Assembly: GCA_035610365.1 (NCBI GenBank)
Contig: CM069432.1
Span: forward strand, 114,533,529 to 114,597,528
DNA from: Aquatica leii
Taxonomy: Eukaryota > Arthropoda > Insecta > Coleoptera > Lampyridae
DNA: 64,000 nucleotides
Direction of reading: 5' to 3'
Part shown: in pieces, positions 36,425-48,410 of the stretch
How positions within the stretch are numbered: position 1 is the stretch's first letter
Layout: each line of letters starts with the position of its first letter
The notes under the pieces: model-generated
Databases searched by the model: none
Told to the model about the DNA's origin: nothing
The model's input: the letters and a program-made list of their open reading frames with translations, nothing else
Position numbers and translations under genes: made by a program

Positions 36425-36700
36425 ACGCCAAATATTTGTAAGACGGATGATAGCAACATTTTGACGTAAACTGGTTACTGCGCCACAGTTCACGAGATCC
36501 TGAAAGACTTCTAACATTTGTTTTATACTTACATAAACTTCTTTAAAGTCATAGTCATTTAGCTTTTGCTCAAAATTTGAAATGTTCTCAAATTTCTTAA
36601 GAGGTAGACTTTTAATAACTTGCTCTACTTTTTCGCATCACCCGATGTTTTCCTTGCTGTGCTAGTGACTTTATTGGATTTACCAGTGTTCAAAGTTCTT
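36425..36700 (-). pseudogene. Exon-like fragment of an unrecognised protein
   Basis: The minus strand reads EKVEQVIKSLPLKKFENISN then FEQKLNDYDFKEVYVSIKQM and LEVFQDLVNCGAV over about 70 residues with normal-looking codon use. A stop and a frame change lie upstream, after SGDAKK. The helical pattern recalls the segment leading into DUF4806 domains but the match is loose. With the fragments at 36746-36997 and 37720-37828 it may be one broken minus-strand gene; the phases do not join cleanly. Confidence 0.4.
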
Positions 36701-36793
36701 TCTATCCCAAAACAAGGTATACACAAATTTTCTATAAATACATAATTATATAACTGTACACATATAAAATCTTAAGCTTTCGCGGTTGTTATG

Positions 36794-37101
36794 TTTAAGA
36801 TTATAAGCAACTTTCGGCTTAGACCGCGTCGTAGTAAAACACCCAGGCTTAGGCTTGGTCATAGTCTCTTCTTGAGAGCCAAAACAAGAAGTAGAACTTG
36901 GCCTTTGCCGTATTGTCGTTCGTGAACCCAAACAAACTGACGTTTCGCTAGACATTGCAGCTTGCATCTGCAGAATAGAAAATGTCACTGCAGCCAAGTT
37001 CTACTTCTTTTTTTGGCTCTCAAGAAGAGACTATGACCAAGCCTAAGTCTGGGTGTTTTACTACGACGCGGTCTAAGCCGAAAGTCGCTTATAATCTTTA
37101 A
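36794..37101. repeat. Long inverted duplication, 109-bp arms, 90-bp spacer
   Basis: Arms 36794-36902 and 36993-37101 are reverse complements with only about three differences seen. The left arm on the minus strand is part of an exon-like frame (MSSETSVCLGSRTTIRQRPS..., from an acceptor ending at 36968). The duplication copies part of that frame back to front. Confidence 0.85.
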
Positions 37102-37193
37102 CTGTACACATAATTTTTGTAAACAGTAATATACTTACATAATAATTCATATACACCTTTATTTGAAGGGATATCTAAAAATTTAGATGTACA

Positions 37194-37673
37194 CAACGGC
37201 GTCGGCAGGGGGGGGCGGGGGGGCCATGGCCTCTCCCTGGCTGCCTCTAATAAACTCGCGGCAATTCAAGTATTCTTGACTCTTCCATGTACTACTTGTA
37301 CTGTAGAGCGTTATTCAGTACGCTGAGACGAACTAAGACATGGCTTCGCTCTACCATGTCCAACGACCGCCTAAACGGACTTTGCATGATGAGCTTTCAT
37401 AAACAAAGATTTTTAGCAAACAAAACTGAATTTATTGAAGAAGTATGTGATAGATTTGCAAAGAAGGGTTCTCGAAGATTATTATTGTTATTTAGTGAAT
37501 AATTTTTTTAATTTTTTTTTCTTTCAATTTATATCTATTGAAAAGGTCTTCATTTGTTTTAAAAATTTGTGTTCATTTTTTTTATATACACTTATATCCA
37601 AATAAATGTACCTAATTAAAAAATAACATAATTTTTTGGCCTTCCCCTGGAAAAGTTTCTGGCGACGCCACTG
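37194..37673 (+). mobile_element. hAT deletion derivative keeping the C-terminal dimerisation domain
   Basis: The left TIR CAACGGCGTCGGCAGGG and the inverted right TIR (CAGTGGCGTCGCCAG on the other strand) are flanked by the 8-bp duplication GATGTACA (37186-37193, 37674-37681). Plus-strand residues LRRTKTWLRSTMSNDRLNGL, then CMMSFH, match the hATC dimerisation block (LRRIKTYLRSTM-x3-RL-GLA-L-IHR). The G/C run at 37208-37223 lies just inside the left TIR. Confidence 0.9.
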
Positions 37674-37719
37674 GATGTACATTTATTTTTAATTTCATAT
37701 AACCAAAGATGTAACTTAC

Positions 37720-37828
37720 CATTTACTAAAACAGTCGGAGTTTCTTCAGTGGCATTGCGAAATTTCTTCAAAATATCGGATTTCACACTTAAGTAAATTT
37801 TACTCACAGATTCAGTCGAATACTCCAT
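37720..37828 (-). CDS. Possible first exon of an unrecognised minus-strand gene
   Basis: ATG at 37826-37828, then 36 codons (MEYSTESVSKIYLSVKSDIL...) and a perfect GTAAGTT donor. The hAT derivative at 37194-37673 sits in the following intron. The product is not recognised. It may belong with the fragments at 36425-36997. Confidence 0.4.
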
Positions 37829-38933
37829 TATCGTGTAATTACTCCAAAGCAAAACTAAAGTGTGTAGTTATTTGAGTCCTACTTCGCTCGAACAATGGGC
37901 AAATGGTGGCTAAATCTAGTAACGAGTAACGTGAATTGCCCAATTGGAAACATTAATAACATTATGGCGCTACATTCAAAATCGTCAATAATAAAAAAAT
38001 TGTTTATGACGCAGCTATAGAAAACTTTTTACATCATATTATTATATCTGTGTGACATATAAATAAAATAATCGTCTAAACTTATATAAATGTTATATTC
38101 CAAACATGACTTAATAAACTAACATTTTCTTATATAAATGTTACATTAATGTTACGTAAAATAATTTATGTTGATATAAGATTACTAAACTTATATAAAT
38201 GTTATATTTTAAAAATGACCTTGTTTGAGAACATATTATAAGCTTATTACAAAAAAGATAATAGCTTTTGAAATAGAGAACAAAATAGTTGATGCTCTAA
38301 AATGGGACTCTATTTTACTTGATTTAAAGTAACATATCGCACTAAATTGAATTAACTTTTAATATGTGTTAGAGGTTCTTGTTTAGATGATGATTCTGTT
38401 TTGAGTTCTGTTTTAAATGTTATAATAACCCAAATTAACTAACATTACGTGTGTTACCATTAAAGCAATGTAAATTTTGTTTGAATTTCTTACCCACAGA
38501 TGGCGCACAAATTAAGCTTTAAATAAAAACTTCGAAGAAATTTATTGTCGTAGTCAAACCTACTTTCCATAAGAAATTACGAATTTCATAAGTAGTTTGC
38601 ACAAATTTTGCATCGTTTACTTTTATGGAATCTGACCACGTGGGGCGTTTTATCGTTGTTATCGTGTTATTTTATTTAACCAACATACATTTTTATTTTC
38701 GTTGGACATGCTTTTTACGATTGGCTTCGATTAATACCTAGTTAGTGTTGTAATATAAGTTTTAAACTGTAAAAATAATTTTTTTTTTAAATATTACATT
38801 ACAACAAGCAACGAAACAACATAATTTCTTTTTAGAATTAAAGTGGGAACATGTACCTTAAAAAACTCACAACTATTTCTATCAGGTAGATAATACTAGG
38901 TACATTACTGAAATGTTCAAAAATTTCTTTTAG
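37829..38933. other. AT-rich DNA with ATAAATGTTA repeats
   Basis: TTATATAAATGTTA recurs at 38083, 38134 and 38193, similar to subterminal sequence of element E4, so this may be the decayed end of a related element. No coding exon seen. Confidence 0.35.
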
Positions 38934-39793
38934 ATACAAGGACAATTAAATATTTGGCAACGAGAAAAATGTTATTTTATTGTTTTCGTTGACAAAGAAA
39001 AGAATGTGTTTATCGAAGAAATTATGCTCCCTCGTCTAATCAACGATAAGGGACACTCAGTAGTTTCCCGCGCAAAAAAATTGAGAGCGCATGTGCGAGT
39101 TTGCACACATAAGACTTTTCTATTTACATCTTTTATAATAAATAAACGTCAAGGATTAACAAATGCAGTACTTGAGTGCAATACAAACAATTATGCTTAT
39201 GATAAACAATTTCGTTTGTTGAAAATTATAGTGACAAAAATAACGTCATTACTCAATTTATATTTATGTTAAAATTCGTATTGTTAGCTGCACGGTGTAA
39301 TGAGTTAAAAACATAAATAATATCAATAATACAGACTAGACTAAATACCACAACATTCTTTTCCGATAAGAAAATTGTAGTTTAAGCATTTGTTAAATCG
39401 TCAGAATTTTTTTAAATGCATAACAAACAATAATTAAGATGATAAAGTCATTTGAATTACTTTGCAAATGTGGTCAGCTTAAACAGATAACTAAACTATA
39501 TTTCAATTATATATCTAAGTTAGTTAAAATAATCGATTTGTTGTCTAAAAAATGCATTCTTCTAAAAGAAATTAAATCTGGCGCTACAACACTATTTTCA
39601 AAATGGCCGAAGGTCACTCATTTTCCGGACTGCAATATCAAAGGTGCCGACAGAAGTGTCCCTTATGTTATGTTGTCTAATTGCATTTTATAAAGATTGT
39701 ATTGCACCAGAACTAGTTCTTCAAAGAATACAACGGAAAAAAAGGTGCAAAGATCCAGAATCCATTGTCGAAGCTCAAGATATGTTAAAAAAA
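38934..39793 (+). pseudogene. YqaJ-type (viral recombinase/exonuclease-like) protein, interrupted
   Basis: After a TTTTAG acceptor at 38933 the frame reads IQGQLNIWQREKCYFIVFV then FIEEIMLPRLI. This fits the YqaJ pattern Q-x-QGQL-x5-CYF-V...I-x2-I. After an insertion the C-terminal part continues as FYKDCIAPELVLQRIQ, ...DPESIVEAQDML, like the ends of YqaJ-containing proteins encoded by some eukaryotic DNA transposons. The inserted 0.62 kb (about 39045-39667) has the perfect 12-bp inverted ends ATAAGGGACACT / AGTGTCCCTTAT. Upstream exons were not found. Confidence 0.55.
39045..39667. mobile_element. Small TIR insertion inside the YqaJ-type gene
   Basis: ATAAGGGACACT at the left and AGTGTCCCTTAT at the right are perfect inverted copies, and the YqaJ-like reading stops and resumes at these points. 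The target duplication is unclear; GTCTAAT occurs next to both ends. No gene inside. Confidence 0.6.
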
Positions 39794-41137
39794 AAAAAAA
39801 ATAAATTAAGTTGTGGTTATTATTTACATATTTTTAATAAATGTATTTAAAACTATTATTTTGTAAACAACTAATTTTCTGTTTTGATTTTGTTTTTTGA
39901 AAAAGTTTTCTCATACAAAGCGCAGTTACTAGGGAAAAAGAAATGAAAATAGTTATCGATGTGAAAGTATGAAATCAATTTACAGCGTTTATTGAACGTA
40001 ATAACTTTAAACGAGTTTCTATATAAAATTGATTTTAAACAAAGTTGTTTAATAACAAACAAATATGCACATTGTGCTTTGGTAGTTAATTAGTAAGCGT
40101 ACTTAGAAATGATTTATTTGTTGGTTGTCGCTTTGTTATGTTTTACTAATATAGCCAAAACTAGTTTCTTCTAGTTCGACTGCTTATTGACACGGCACAT
40201 TTTATTACTAATGTTCCACCTCTTTCAAATGATGAATAAACTACTCTTGCACCATCTGTGGACGCAGAAACGAGTTATAGGAAAGAATTTCCCACCTTAA
40301 GCGTTTGAATTACATTCGACAATTTTAGTTTTGTCAATTTTAGTTCCTGAAAGTGCATTTAATAATCTTAACTTATCTATAATAAAAGAGTTCATTTTAT
40401 AAACGGTAAGAGGTAAAAAATAAACTTGCGGTCACCGTGAAAAAAGTAATAATAAGTAAAATGCCATTTAAAAATTATATTCACTCAATTGTAAAGACGT
40501 TTGGAAGCGTGTCGCGTGTGTGGAAAATTAATTTTTTAAATAATTACTATATATAGTATGAATTTCGATTGAAAACTTATTGCAAAATCATAAATGTTAT
40601 TTTAAGGTAGTAGTTCCATTACATTTAAGAAGTTGATTTAAGTTAACTCAATTTATTTTATCTTTTAGAAACTCTTTCCAGAGTAAGTCACTGAAGAACA
40701 TCAAACAATCAAATCAAATACCGCATGAATATTCGGCAGTCATGCAACAATAAAATTGCGCTATGGTCGTGTACGTACTCGAGTACCTGTTGTTCGTGCG
40801 TTGCAACGGATCTTCACCGTTCGACATTTAAATTACTTTATATTAATGATATTACTTTGTTCGTTAGTTGAAAGTGTTTCCTAACATATTGTTTAGGAAC
40901 TTAATGTTAAAAGCAACGTTTATTTTGTGTTTGTAGTTAATTCAATAGATGCACTTAACCTTTCGTGTTTTAATTCTGTGGGAAAATTACTGATAACGAA
41001 ATAGCTCTACCATCTCGAGTTACAACCTAAAAATACACAATTTTGTTTTTTATTTTCAATTACTATATGTATTTTTAGTTTAACAAATATGCCAATTGTT
41101 TTCATACAAAGTTTAATTTTACTTCTACCTTTCAAAC
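39794..41137. other. Old repeat-derived DNA without a recognised gene
   Basis: 40300-40420 is a diverged direct copy of 43525-43650 (CAATTTTAGTTTTGT, TTTAATAATCTTAACTTAT, ATAATAAAAG). Nothing else recognised. Confidence 0.4.
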
Positions 41138-41334
41138 GTGGTCGGCCTTATGCGTTTTTGCTCGAAAGCAGTGGTGATATCGACGGCTCGTTTTTATGCA
41201 AGCAGTGATTTCTCCAGTTACTATATTATACCTCATTGTTCTAGACAAGTGTATCCAATCAGGTATAATATTATAACTGCTGGAGGTACCACTCCGTATG
41301 CTAGTATGGTTACAAATTCGGTCCGGTCCCAAAC
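41138..41334. repeat. Part of the old dispersed repeat, left of an insertion
   Basis: Shares TATGCTAGTATGGTTAC, TATAATATTATAACT-CTGGAGG and neighbouring blocks with 26990-27700, where the order is continuous apart from the hAT insertion. Here it is split by the element at about 41335-43473. Confidence 0.55.
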
Positions 41335-42127
41335 AGCAATGTAAGCTTGTATCAAGATTGCAGCAAACTTGTCGTGACCACTATAAAACTTGCAGCAATA
41401 ATGTCGTGACAAGTTTGGAGACTTGCAGCAAGTTTGCTGCAAGTTGACTAAGGAAGTAATAACAAGCTTGTGGCAACCTTGTCTCGACAAACTTGCAGCA
41501 ATATTGTCGTGACATCGATAATGTAAGTTTGGACACTTGCAGCAAGTTGACTAAGGAAGTTATAACAAGTTTGTGACAATCTTTTTTCGACAAACTTGCA
41601 GCAATATTGTTACGTCTTGCCATCATCGCAAAGTTTAAAATTTGTAAAAATACTATTGAAACATGTAATCGAAAGACTTACTTACTTACAGTCATATTAA
41701 CGTTGCCTGTCATGAAAATTCGTTAAACTTTCAGTAATATCGCTGTACTTTATAGAAAGATACAAAGAAAAACAAAAAATTATTTTTTGTGTTGGCAACA
41801 TCGCAAACGTCAATATTCGTTCGTTAGTGTAGTTACGTAATGAACAAAAAAAGCTCTAGGGTGGCAAAATGAAAACTAGGAATCCACATAAAACTAAGTG
41901 TTTAAAGTCAATTAATATATTAGAATGAGTATGCGACAGGTGGAAAAATCATTTTAAAAATCTTGAAATTCAGTTAAAATTGAAGAAAAACGATGTTAAA
42001 GTTAATGTCAAATTTGACAGATCTAGTAATAAATGTAGTACCAACATTATATTTTTGTTGATTTTTTTTAAATTTTTTCAAAAAAGTGTAATTTTATAGA
42101 CGGCAACACAAAAAATAATGTACATTA

Positions 42128-42231
42128 CTCTCGTCGAAAGAATGATAGCATAACTCGCTCACATGCAACGCTCGACCGTGCCGCCTCGCGTCGGATTAAC
42201 GTTCGTTATGCTATTTCTTACTTTCGACTCT
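42128..42231. repeat. Hairpin with imperfect 24-bp arms
   Basis: GTCGAAAGAATGATAGCATAAC pairs, with small gaps, with GTTATGCTATTTCTTACTTT followed by CGAC. The central part is unusually G+C-rich for this region. Possibly a small MITE. Confidence 0.55.
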
Positions 42232-42534
42232 TAAATAAAGACTTGTTTCTACAAACTAGTTACAGCTTTATTAGGTATTGTCTATTTGTTTTAATTCTGT
42301 TCCTATTCTACCTGTTCTATTCATCGCTAGGTTTGTTGACCTGAAACATAAAATTAAGAATAACCTTAATTGCTGATTTGATGGTAATGTTAAATAAGCT
42401 AAAAGCATGCAAAACTTTAATAATTTAAAATCATATTATTATACAATACACAGCATACATTAATGGTCTCAAACTAGGTTACTAGTGTTTGCAAAATTAT
42501 TTAAAATTTTTAATCGAATAAATATACAAACCTA

Positions 42535-43106
42535 ATAGCGTTTTTCACTGAACAAATTTGAATGCGCACTAACACCGGGCGAGTTTACTGTGCACTATAA
42601 TTGTGTTACCAGCAGTGCATTAACATTGCACTTCTAGTGAAAAATGAAATGCTTGAACAGTGCACCATATAATATATAATGGGAGAACTTCTTTTTATTG
42701 TTACCCTTCGAATTAGTAACGACGTTGTTACTTTACAACTTCCAGACCAATCAACGTAATTTAAGCTAATGAGTCAAGTTAAAATGCATTTATCTAGAAT
42801 TTGCATATATCAAATGTGTTTTTAGCTGATAATGTATATACAGTAAATTACGTAAATGAATTAGTATCAAACAATTTTTTACATGTTGAGGATATAGACA
42901 ACATTCAAATTATTTAAATTCGCCATGTTTGCACTGGATCTGTTGTCAGTGCAACAAAATCTGCACTAGTACAGAATCAAGTGCATTTATCAGACCAGTG
43001 AAAAATAATAAAACTGAAGCAGTACGCATTAAAAATACCAGTGAAAAATAACAGGAACACTCAGTGCGTAAAAGTGCGCACTAGAATGACCAGTGAAAAA
43101 CGCTAT
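42535..43106. mobile_element. MITE with ATAGCGTTTTTCACTG ends
   Basis: The left end ATAGCGTTTTTCACTG and the right end CAGTGAAAAACGCTAT are perfect inverted copies, 572 bp apart overall. CAGTGAAAAAT/A is repeated several times inside both ends. No gene. Confidence 0.8.
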
Positions 43107-43473
43107 AAGATGCAAACCAATAAGTGCACTAAAATACAATAATACTCACCTAAAAAGTTTACGATGAGTAAACACAGAACTAAATAATAATGTGTTAGAA
43201 TACAAACACCATGTAAATGACAGACATGACTTTTATTAACATAAAAATGGCGAGATATGCACCGGTTGCCAGTATTTATGCGTTTACGCCTGCGTACTGT
43301 AAATTTGAAAAAGAAAGTTTTCTGCAAGCGTGCAGCAAGCTACTCAAATTTCTCAAGCGTGTGTCGTCAAAGTTGCCAATATTACCAATATTGCTGTAAA
43401 CTTGCAGCAAGATTCGTAAACTTGGCAAAGAAAAAGCAAGCTGAAAGCAAACTTGCTGTAAGTTTACATGCTA

Positions 43474-43912
43474 TCTGGTGTACCTATTATTTCGTATTTC
43501 CTCACTTCATCCGAACAAGATAGCGCTCGGATTACATTGGATAATTTTAGTTTTGTTCATTTAATTGCTGAAAATTCTTGTAATAATAAATTTAATAATC
43601 TTAACTTATTTACTTATAATAAAAGGGTTTATAAAAAGGAAGATTAAGGGGGTTCTAAAACGGCCGCTTTAGATGCTTTGCAAGCCTCTACAGAATTCGC
43701 TTTTCCGTTGAAAATATAAGAAGTAGAAACTTTAAAAAAACTGAAATAATTATAAAGGCTAGTTTGTGACATTTTTTGTAATGCTGAAGCCAAAAATATA
43801 AAATATGAGTAGAAAACAAAGCAATTTTCGGCAATTTTAGGTGAATTTTGAGGGCACATGGTAAACGTACATATCATCGATTATTTGCAAAAAGTGACAC
43901 AAGTATACCCTA
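43474..43912. repeat. Right part of the old dispersed repeat
   Basis: Continues the repeat broken by the preceding element (TATTTCGTATTTCCTCACTT matches 27697-27715) and then matches 40300-40420. Minus-strand frames are short and not recognised. Confidence 0.45.
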
Positions 43913-44425
43913 CCCATTCAGCAAGGAAACTTTTTTTTTCATGTTTTAAAAACGTTACAATGTTTTAAAATAGTCGAAATAAAAAGTGTTTTTCAAAAAA
44001 ATATTTTTCTTGCGTTTTAAAAATATTTCATTTAAACATTGATATTGAAATATTTAAAAAATGTTTTTTTGTTTTCTTTCACCTATACACTTTTTTTTTA
44101 TACATTGTAACAAAAACACAACTATATAATATTTTGTTACATATTATTAATAAATACATAATAAACCTTTTCGTTTTTCCAAAAACGTTTTTGCAAATTT
44201 GAATTAAGTACGTAATAACCGCGTTTGCGCAAAGTACCAGTATCTACGTGAAAAGATAGCGATTTTGTATATTGTAATTGCATTATATTTTAAGCTTCAA
44301 CGAATCAACAATTTCTGATTTGCGCTTTAGTAAAACTCAAACAAATAATTTTAGTATATGTCAGCATTTATTATGATGGTACGTTTTGTGCTGCAAAAAA
44401 TTTTGCTAAAGTGTTTGAAACATCC
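43913..44425 (-). mobile_element. Truncated inverted copy of element E1
   Basis: Starts CCCATTCAGCAAGGAAAC after TA and then follows the reverse complement of 15534 back to about 14930 (AAATATTTCATTTAAACATT, CCGCGTTTGCGCAAAGTACC) with substitutions and gaps. The other end is missing. Confidence 0.8.
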
Positions 44426-46093
44426 TTCCGATATCAGAAAATTGTCATAAAATTATATTGCAAATTATTTCACCGGCAGTACATAATTGTTTTATAACTA
44501 TTGGTTTTTGTAAATATAGCTGCATAATATGTTGAATTATTTTTTTTAGTTGTTTGAAATTGTGGCAGCAACTTGATTGATTGAACTGATTACTTCAAAC
44601 CAAAAAAAAATTGTTTTATGTAGAATGTGTTATGTAATCAGGCCCACTTTATCCGGCTCTGATTTTCTGATTACATTTACAGCTTAGAACACGCGTCAAA
44701 AAATGTTTCTTTACCTATTCTACTATATATTCGGTGGCTGCTGATCCCAGCAAAACTTATTTTGCTCTTTTTCAATGTACAAATGTAAAATTATCTTTAT
44801 AGTTTTACATTTACGAGTTGAGAAAGCTTACGTTGCTTTCCTTAATGACCAAAATAAAAGCAAAACATTAAGTATATAAATAAAAAGTATTTTTTGCGTA
44901 TACGGCATAATATAATCAAATAAACATACATATATAATCATTACGTGATTCTTTTGTCTTTTTAATTTATCTAGGTTTCTATTTCGTTCACTCACATTCA
45001 GTTTGCAGTTTGCATCGTTTGCATTCAGTTGAATGTTGTTAGAAGTGTAAAGAGTATAGTTGTAACGCTAAAAGTTTTTGATTTAGCAGTGAACTTTTTT
45101 TTTGTGTATCAAATTTAGGAAATTGAAAATAATACTCAAGTCTCAAGGTAAGCTAATTTTATTATAATTTTATGTCGTCCATGATTGAAACTACCCACTT
45201 TTGATTTAATTGTTCATTGTAAAGTCGGCATTTTAAATTTATATATTTTTTAAATCTTGTTGCTCGGCATAGATGTTCAGATGTCTTAGATCCGATGTAC
45301 CTACAAGGGTGGTACATGCAGCGGTAGCGCCAATTGGGTCTTTCAACTTATAGCCCCAACATAACAATTTCTACAAAAATGAGTATTCACGGAATTGTGC
45401 TTGCTATTGCTATTCATTCAACTAATTTAATTAGAAATTTTAACATTGGGGGGGCTAAGTTGACGCTCAACCCTTCATTTTTTCCTCATGCGTTTGGATT
45501 GTGCTAAAGTGCCGTTTATTATATCAACTCGCTATTTATTTAATTAATTGAAGACCGATGGTTTTGTGTCTGTCTCATTTGTAGACAATCTAATTCTGCA
45601 TCCGTCAAAAATTCGCAAAGTATTTGTTAATAACAATTACATATTCGGATGCACAATTAAAATAAAAATAAAAATAAAATAAAACTCAAAAAAATAAAGT
45701 TTTACAGCATATATACTTGAATAAAAGATTGCGACATCAAAAAAGTGAAATGCAAAAATTTTACTTTGGATGAATCAAGACATCTAAATAATTGCGTTAT
45801 AGTTATAGGCACAATTTTCTTATGATAATTGATGCAATTCACAAAGTAGAAGATATATTGCGTGGTCATAAAATAAATACTGTTCCTTTCTTCTCAAATC
45901 CAATCAATTCGAGTTTTTACACATCTATAAAAGTAAAATAACTGACATCTAATTTAGACGTAAACTCGTTTCATATAAAGTATTTTCCGATCCAGTTGGA
46001 ACAGAAAACAGTTTACTTCTCAATATTACCAAAGTATACATATTACATAACTAACGTTAAAGTAAAATCCATGCTCAAGGTGGAGTATTATAT
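44426..46093. other. AT-rich DNA without recognised genes
   Basis: No supported exon. (AAAATA)n lies near 45660. Possibly upstream part of the element that carries the 46.4-47.6 kb gene, but no left terminus could be assigned. Confidence 0.3.
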
Positions 46094-46337
46094 ATACAAT
46101 TAAATTATTTTAACTTAATGTCTTCTCCACATGTTTTAATTTTGAATTTATTTTATAAACATGTTTCGACATTTTTAAATGTCATCATCAGTATTACTAC
46201 AAATTAGATATAAATTATTAAAAATATAGTTAATACTACATTAAATATTAATAATAAATTAGTAATATGTTTATAAAATAAATTAAAAATTAGAACATAT
46301 GTGGAGAAATCTTTAAGTTAAAATAATTTAATTGTAT
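46094..46337. mobile_element. Foldback MITE, about 75-bp arms
   Basis: ATACAATTAAATTATTTTAA at the left and its reverse complement at the right begin arms that extend, with mismatches, to TTTATTTTATAAACAT / ATGTTTATAAAATAAA. 244 bp overall; no gene. Confidence 0.8.
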
Positions 46338-46427
46338 TACATAAACAATACTAAAGAAACTGAAACACATATGTATGTCTATAGATTTAGAATTGTATTG
46401 TTATATTTATGTATATTCTTTTTAGCA

Positions 46428-47600
46428 ATGGATAAAGATTATGCAGTAGTAAGTTTTTTGGAAATGACTCCCACTGTTGGTGGCCGCTATCCAAGAATGT
46501 GACACACTACATCAACAAAGGCATTCCTCCGAATTCAAAAATGTGGTTTGAATTGCAATATTAAGTTGCAACGATCTAGATGTTAGTAATTATATCAAAA
46601 GATGTACAAACATATATCTATTATGAAATTGTTTTATTTTTTACAGTAACGGCATTGTCGGTCCGAAACAGAGAAAACGATGCGGATTACACATCTGGAG
46701 AAAAAGTTCCCAACAAGAGAAAGAGAAAAGCTTCTCAAAAAATATTTTGTCTATCCACCTCATCAAGTGATGAAGACTTCAACAGTGAGTATTTTGATTT
46801 TTATGATTAGTTAAATTGACTTCGAATTATTTTTAGCTGCATTAGCACCATTACCGGTCGTTGATATGCAGGTTACAGACAATATATGTCAGAAATTATA
46901 GAAGTTTATAACAACCGATTTATCAACAGCGAAGTGGGTTAAGTTTACGATCGGAAGGTAACTTTAATAAACTCTCCAGAAAAAATGAAAAATAAATAAA
47001 TTCAATCGTTTTTCAGTAAAACTCGATGAATTATTGTCTGAATTGAAGGATGCCAAGAAGGCATTATCGGACATAAAGGGCATGAAAAAACAATTTGAGG
47101 AATTAAAATTCACTGTTAGTGAAGTGTCTAAAGTCGAACAAGCCGGCTACAATAAGCAATTTCGACGACATCAAGAAGATGCTACCCCTGAATACTGTAG
47201 ATACGACATCACCGAATTTGATATCTTTATTAATGAAGATAGCAACAGTGCAAAATTTGTAAGTAATGTTCTAATAATTAATCATATTAATTGATCTTGT
47301 TTTTTAAGGAACAATATGTACAGTATTGGTGGTTCAAGGACAAAGAGGGCACATAAATACCTAATTTCAAACGAGGCGACAGCAAAATGTTCTTAGTTGG
47401 GCCAACGGAATAACTTCCGCATCTGCAGATTACACTATAAATATTATAAAACGTAAGCTGGAGCAAGGTTTTTTTTTGATTAATTTATAATTGTTTTGTT
47501 TAACTTCAGATTTAATTACGAAGTTATATCAAAGAAAAAAATTTTGAAGAAGTTGTGGCTGATTGGTTGCGACACTGGTCACAACATTTATCTTATAAAA
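46428..47600 (+). pseudogene. Degenerate copy of the DUF4806-like element gene family
   Basis: Starts MDKDYAVVSFLE after an acceptor, the family's usual Y-AVV-F opening. It soon shifts frame to KNVTHYINKGIPPNSKMWFE with stops. Later exons: 46647-46784 (basic, serine-rich linker NKRKRKAS...STSSSDEDFN), 46837-46898 (ALAPLPVVDMQ then a stop), 47017-47258 (coiled coil LDELLSELKDAKKALSDIKG..., then ITEFDIFINEDS) and a remnant ending EEVVADWLRHW (about 47550). The exon pattern resembles the E4 gene but adds the coiled-coil exon that E4 lacks. Several stops make it a pseudogene. Confidence 0.5.
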
Positions 47601-48410
47601 AAATTAAAAGAATTAATTTAAATTTTATATTTTTCATATCTGTTTGAGCATTCGAAAAGTTTATTTTTGTTTGTGTAATATTTTAAAAATAATTTATTTT
47701 AATTTTGTATTAGGCTTTTATTTGTTATACATATTTGTGAGTCTGAACTAAAGTTTGTAAATCATTTTTTTCTTTTATTTTACATGGTTTATATGTATTT
47801 GTTTTCGAATATTATATATGGGTGTTAATTTAAAAAAAACCTTACAAATTTTGTTAAGTTAGAATACTGATTAAAACAAGGAATAAACTTATGTTCAAAA
47901 CTCAACGGTTGTCGAAATATGGTCTTATAAAGAAATTGAAAAATATTTTTAAATAATTTAAATATATAAATCACCAAACAAGCTCATAAACATAATTAAT
48001 AACTTATTTAACTTTATCCTGCTTAAAGATATCACAGAAGATGTTCAAATTGTCTTCATTCGCCTTCCAAGCAAAGGTACACAAATGCATATCGGTATAT
48101 TCCGCAAAAGTAAAGTTACCCATTGTCAAATAATTTCGCTGTTATTTTTTTATGATAAGTTTTAAATGATTTTGTTGCTAGGATTCGACAATAAAATTAT
48201 TTTTACAATGACTAAAAAATGTATTTCAGCGGTGGGATTAACTAACATAGGTACTCTAAAATAATAATGATTTCTTCATTACATCATATTTCAAAAACTT
48301 TTGAGCATTTAACATAAGCCTATTTCAGTTTTTTCTTGTTTTAATCGGTAACTTAACAAATTGTGTAAGGTTTTTTTAATAACACCCTGTGTATATGTAT
48401 GTATATATTA
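47601..48410. other. AT-rich DNA without recognised features
   Basis: No supported gene. It leads into the palindrome array of the following element end. Confidence 0.3.

Larger units (their letters stand above)
41335..43473. mobile_element. Foldback-like TIR element with CTTGCAGCAA subterminal repeats
   Basis: CCCAAACAGCAATGTAAGCT at the left resembles the inverted right end (CCAGATAGCATGTAAACTTA on the other strand). Subterminal DNA carries many ACTTGCAGCAA copies. A unit of roughly 116 bp (CTTGCAGCAAG...TGACTAAGGAAGT...TTGTCTCGACAAACTTGC) is present twice between 41420 and 41610. It interrupts the old repeat. Ends are approximate; other MITEs lie inside. Confidence 0.6.

Noticed and set aside
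37208..37223. Assembly artefact suspected at the G-rich run
   Set aside because: It lies just inside a hAT terminus with a perfect 8-bp duplication, so it is more likely part of the element.
41345..41620. CRISPR-like repeats (CTTGCAGCAA)
   Set aside because: Spacing is irregular, both orientations occur and the repeats belong to a foldback element.
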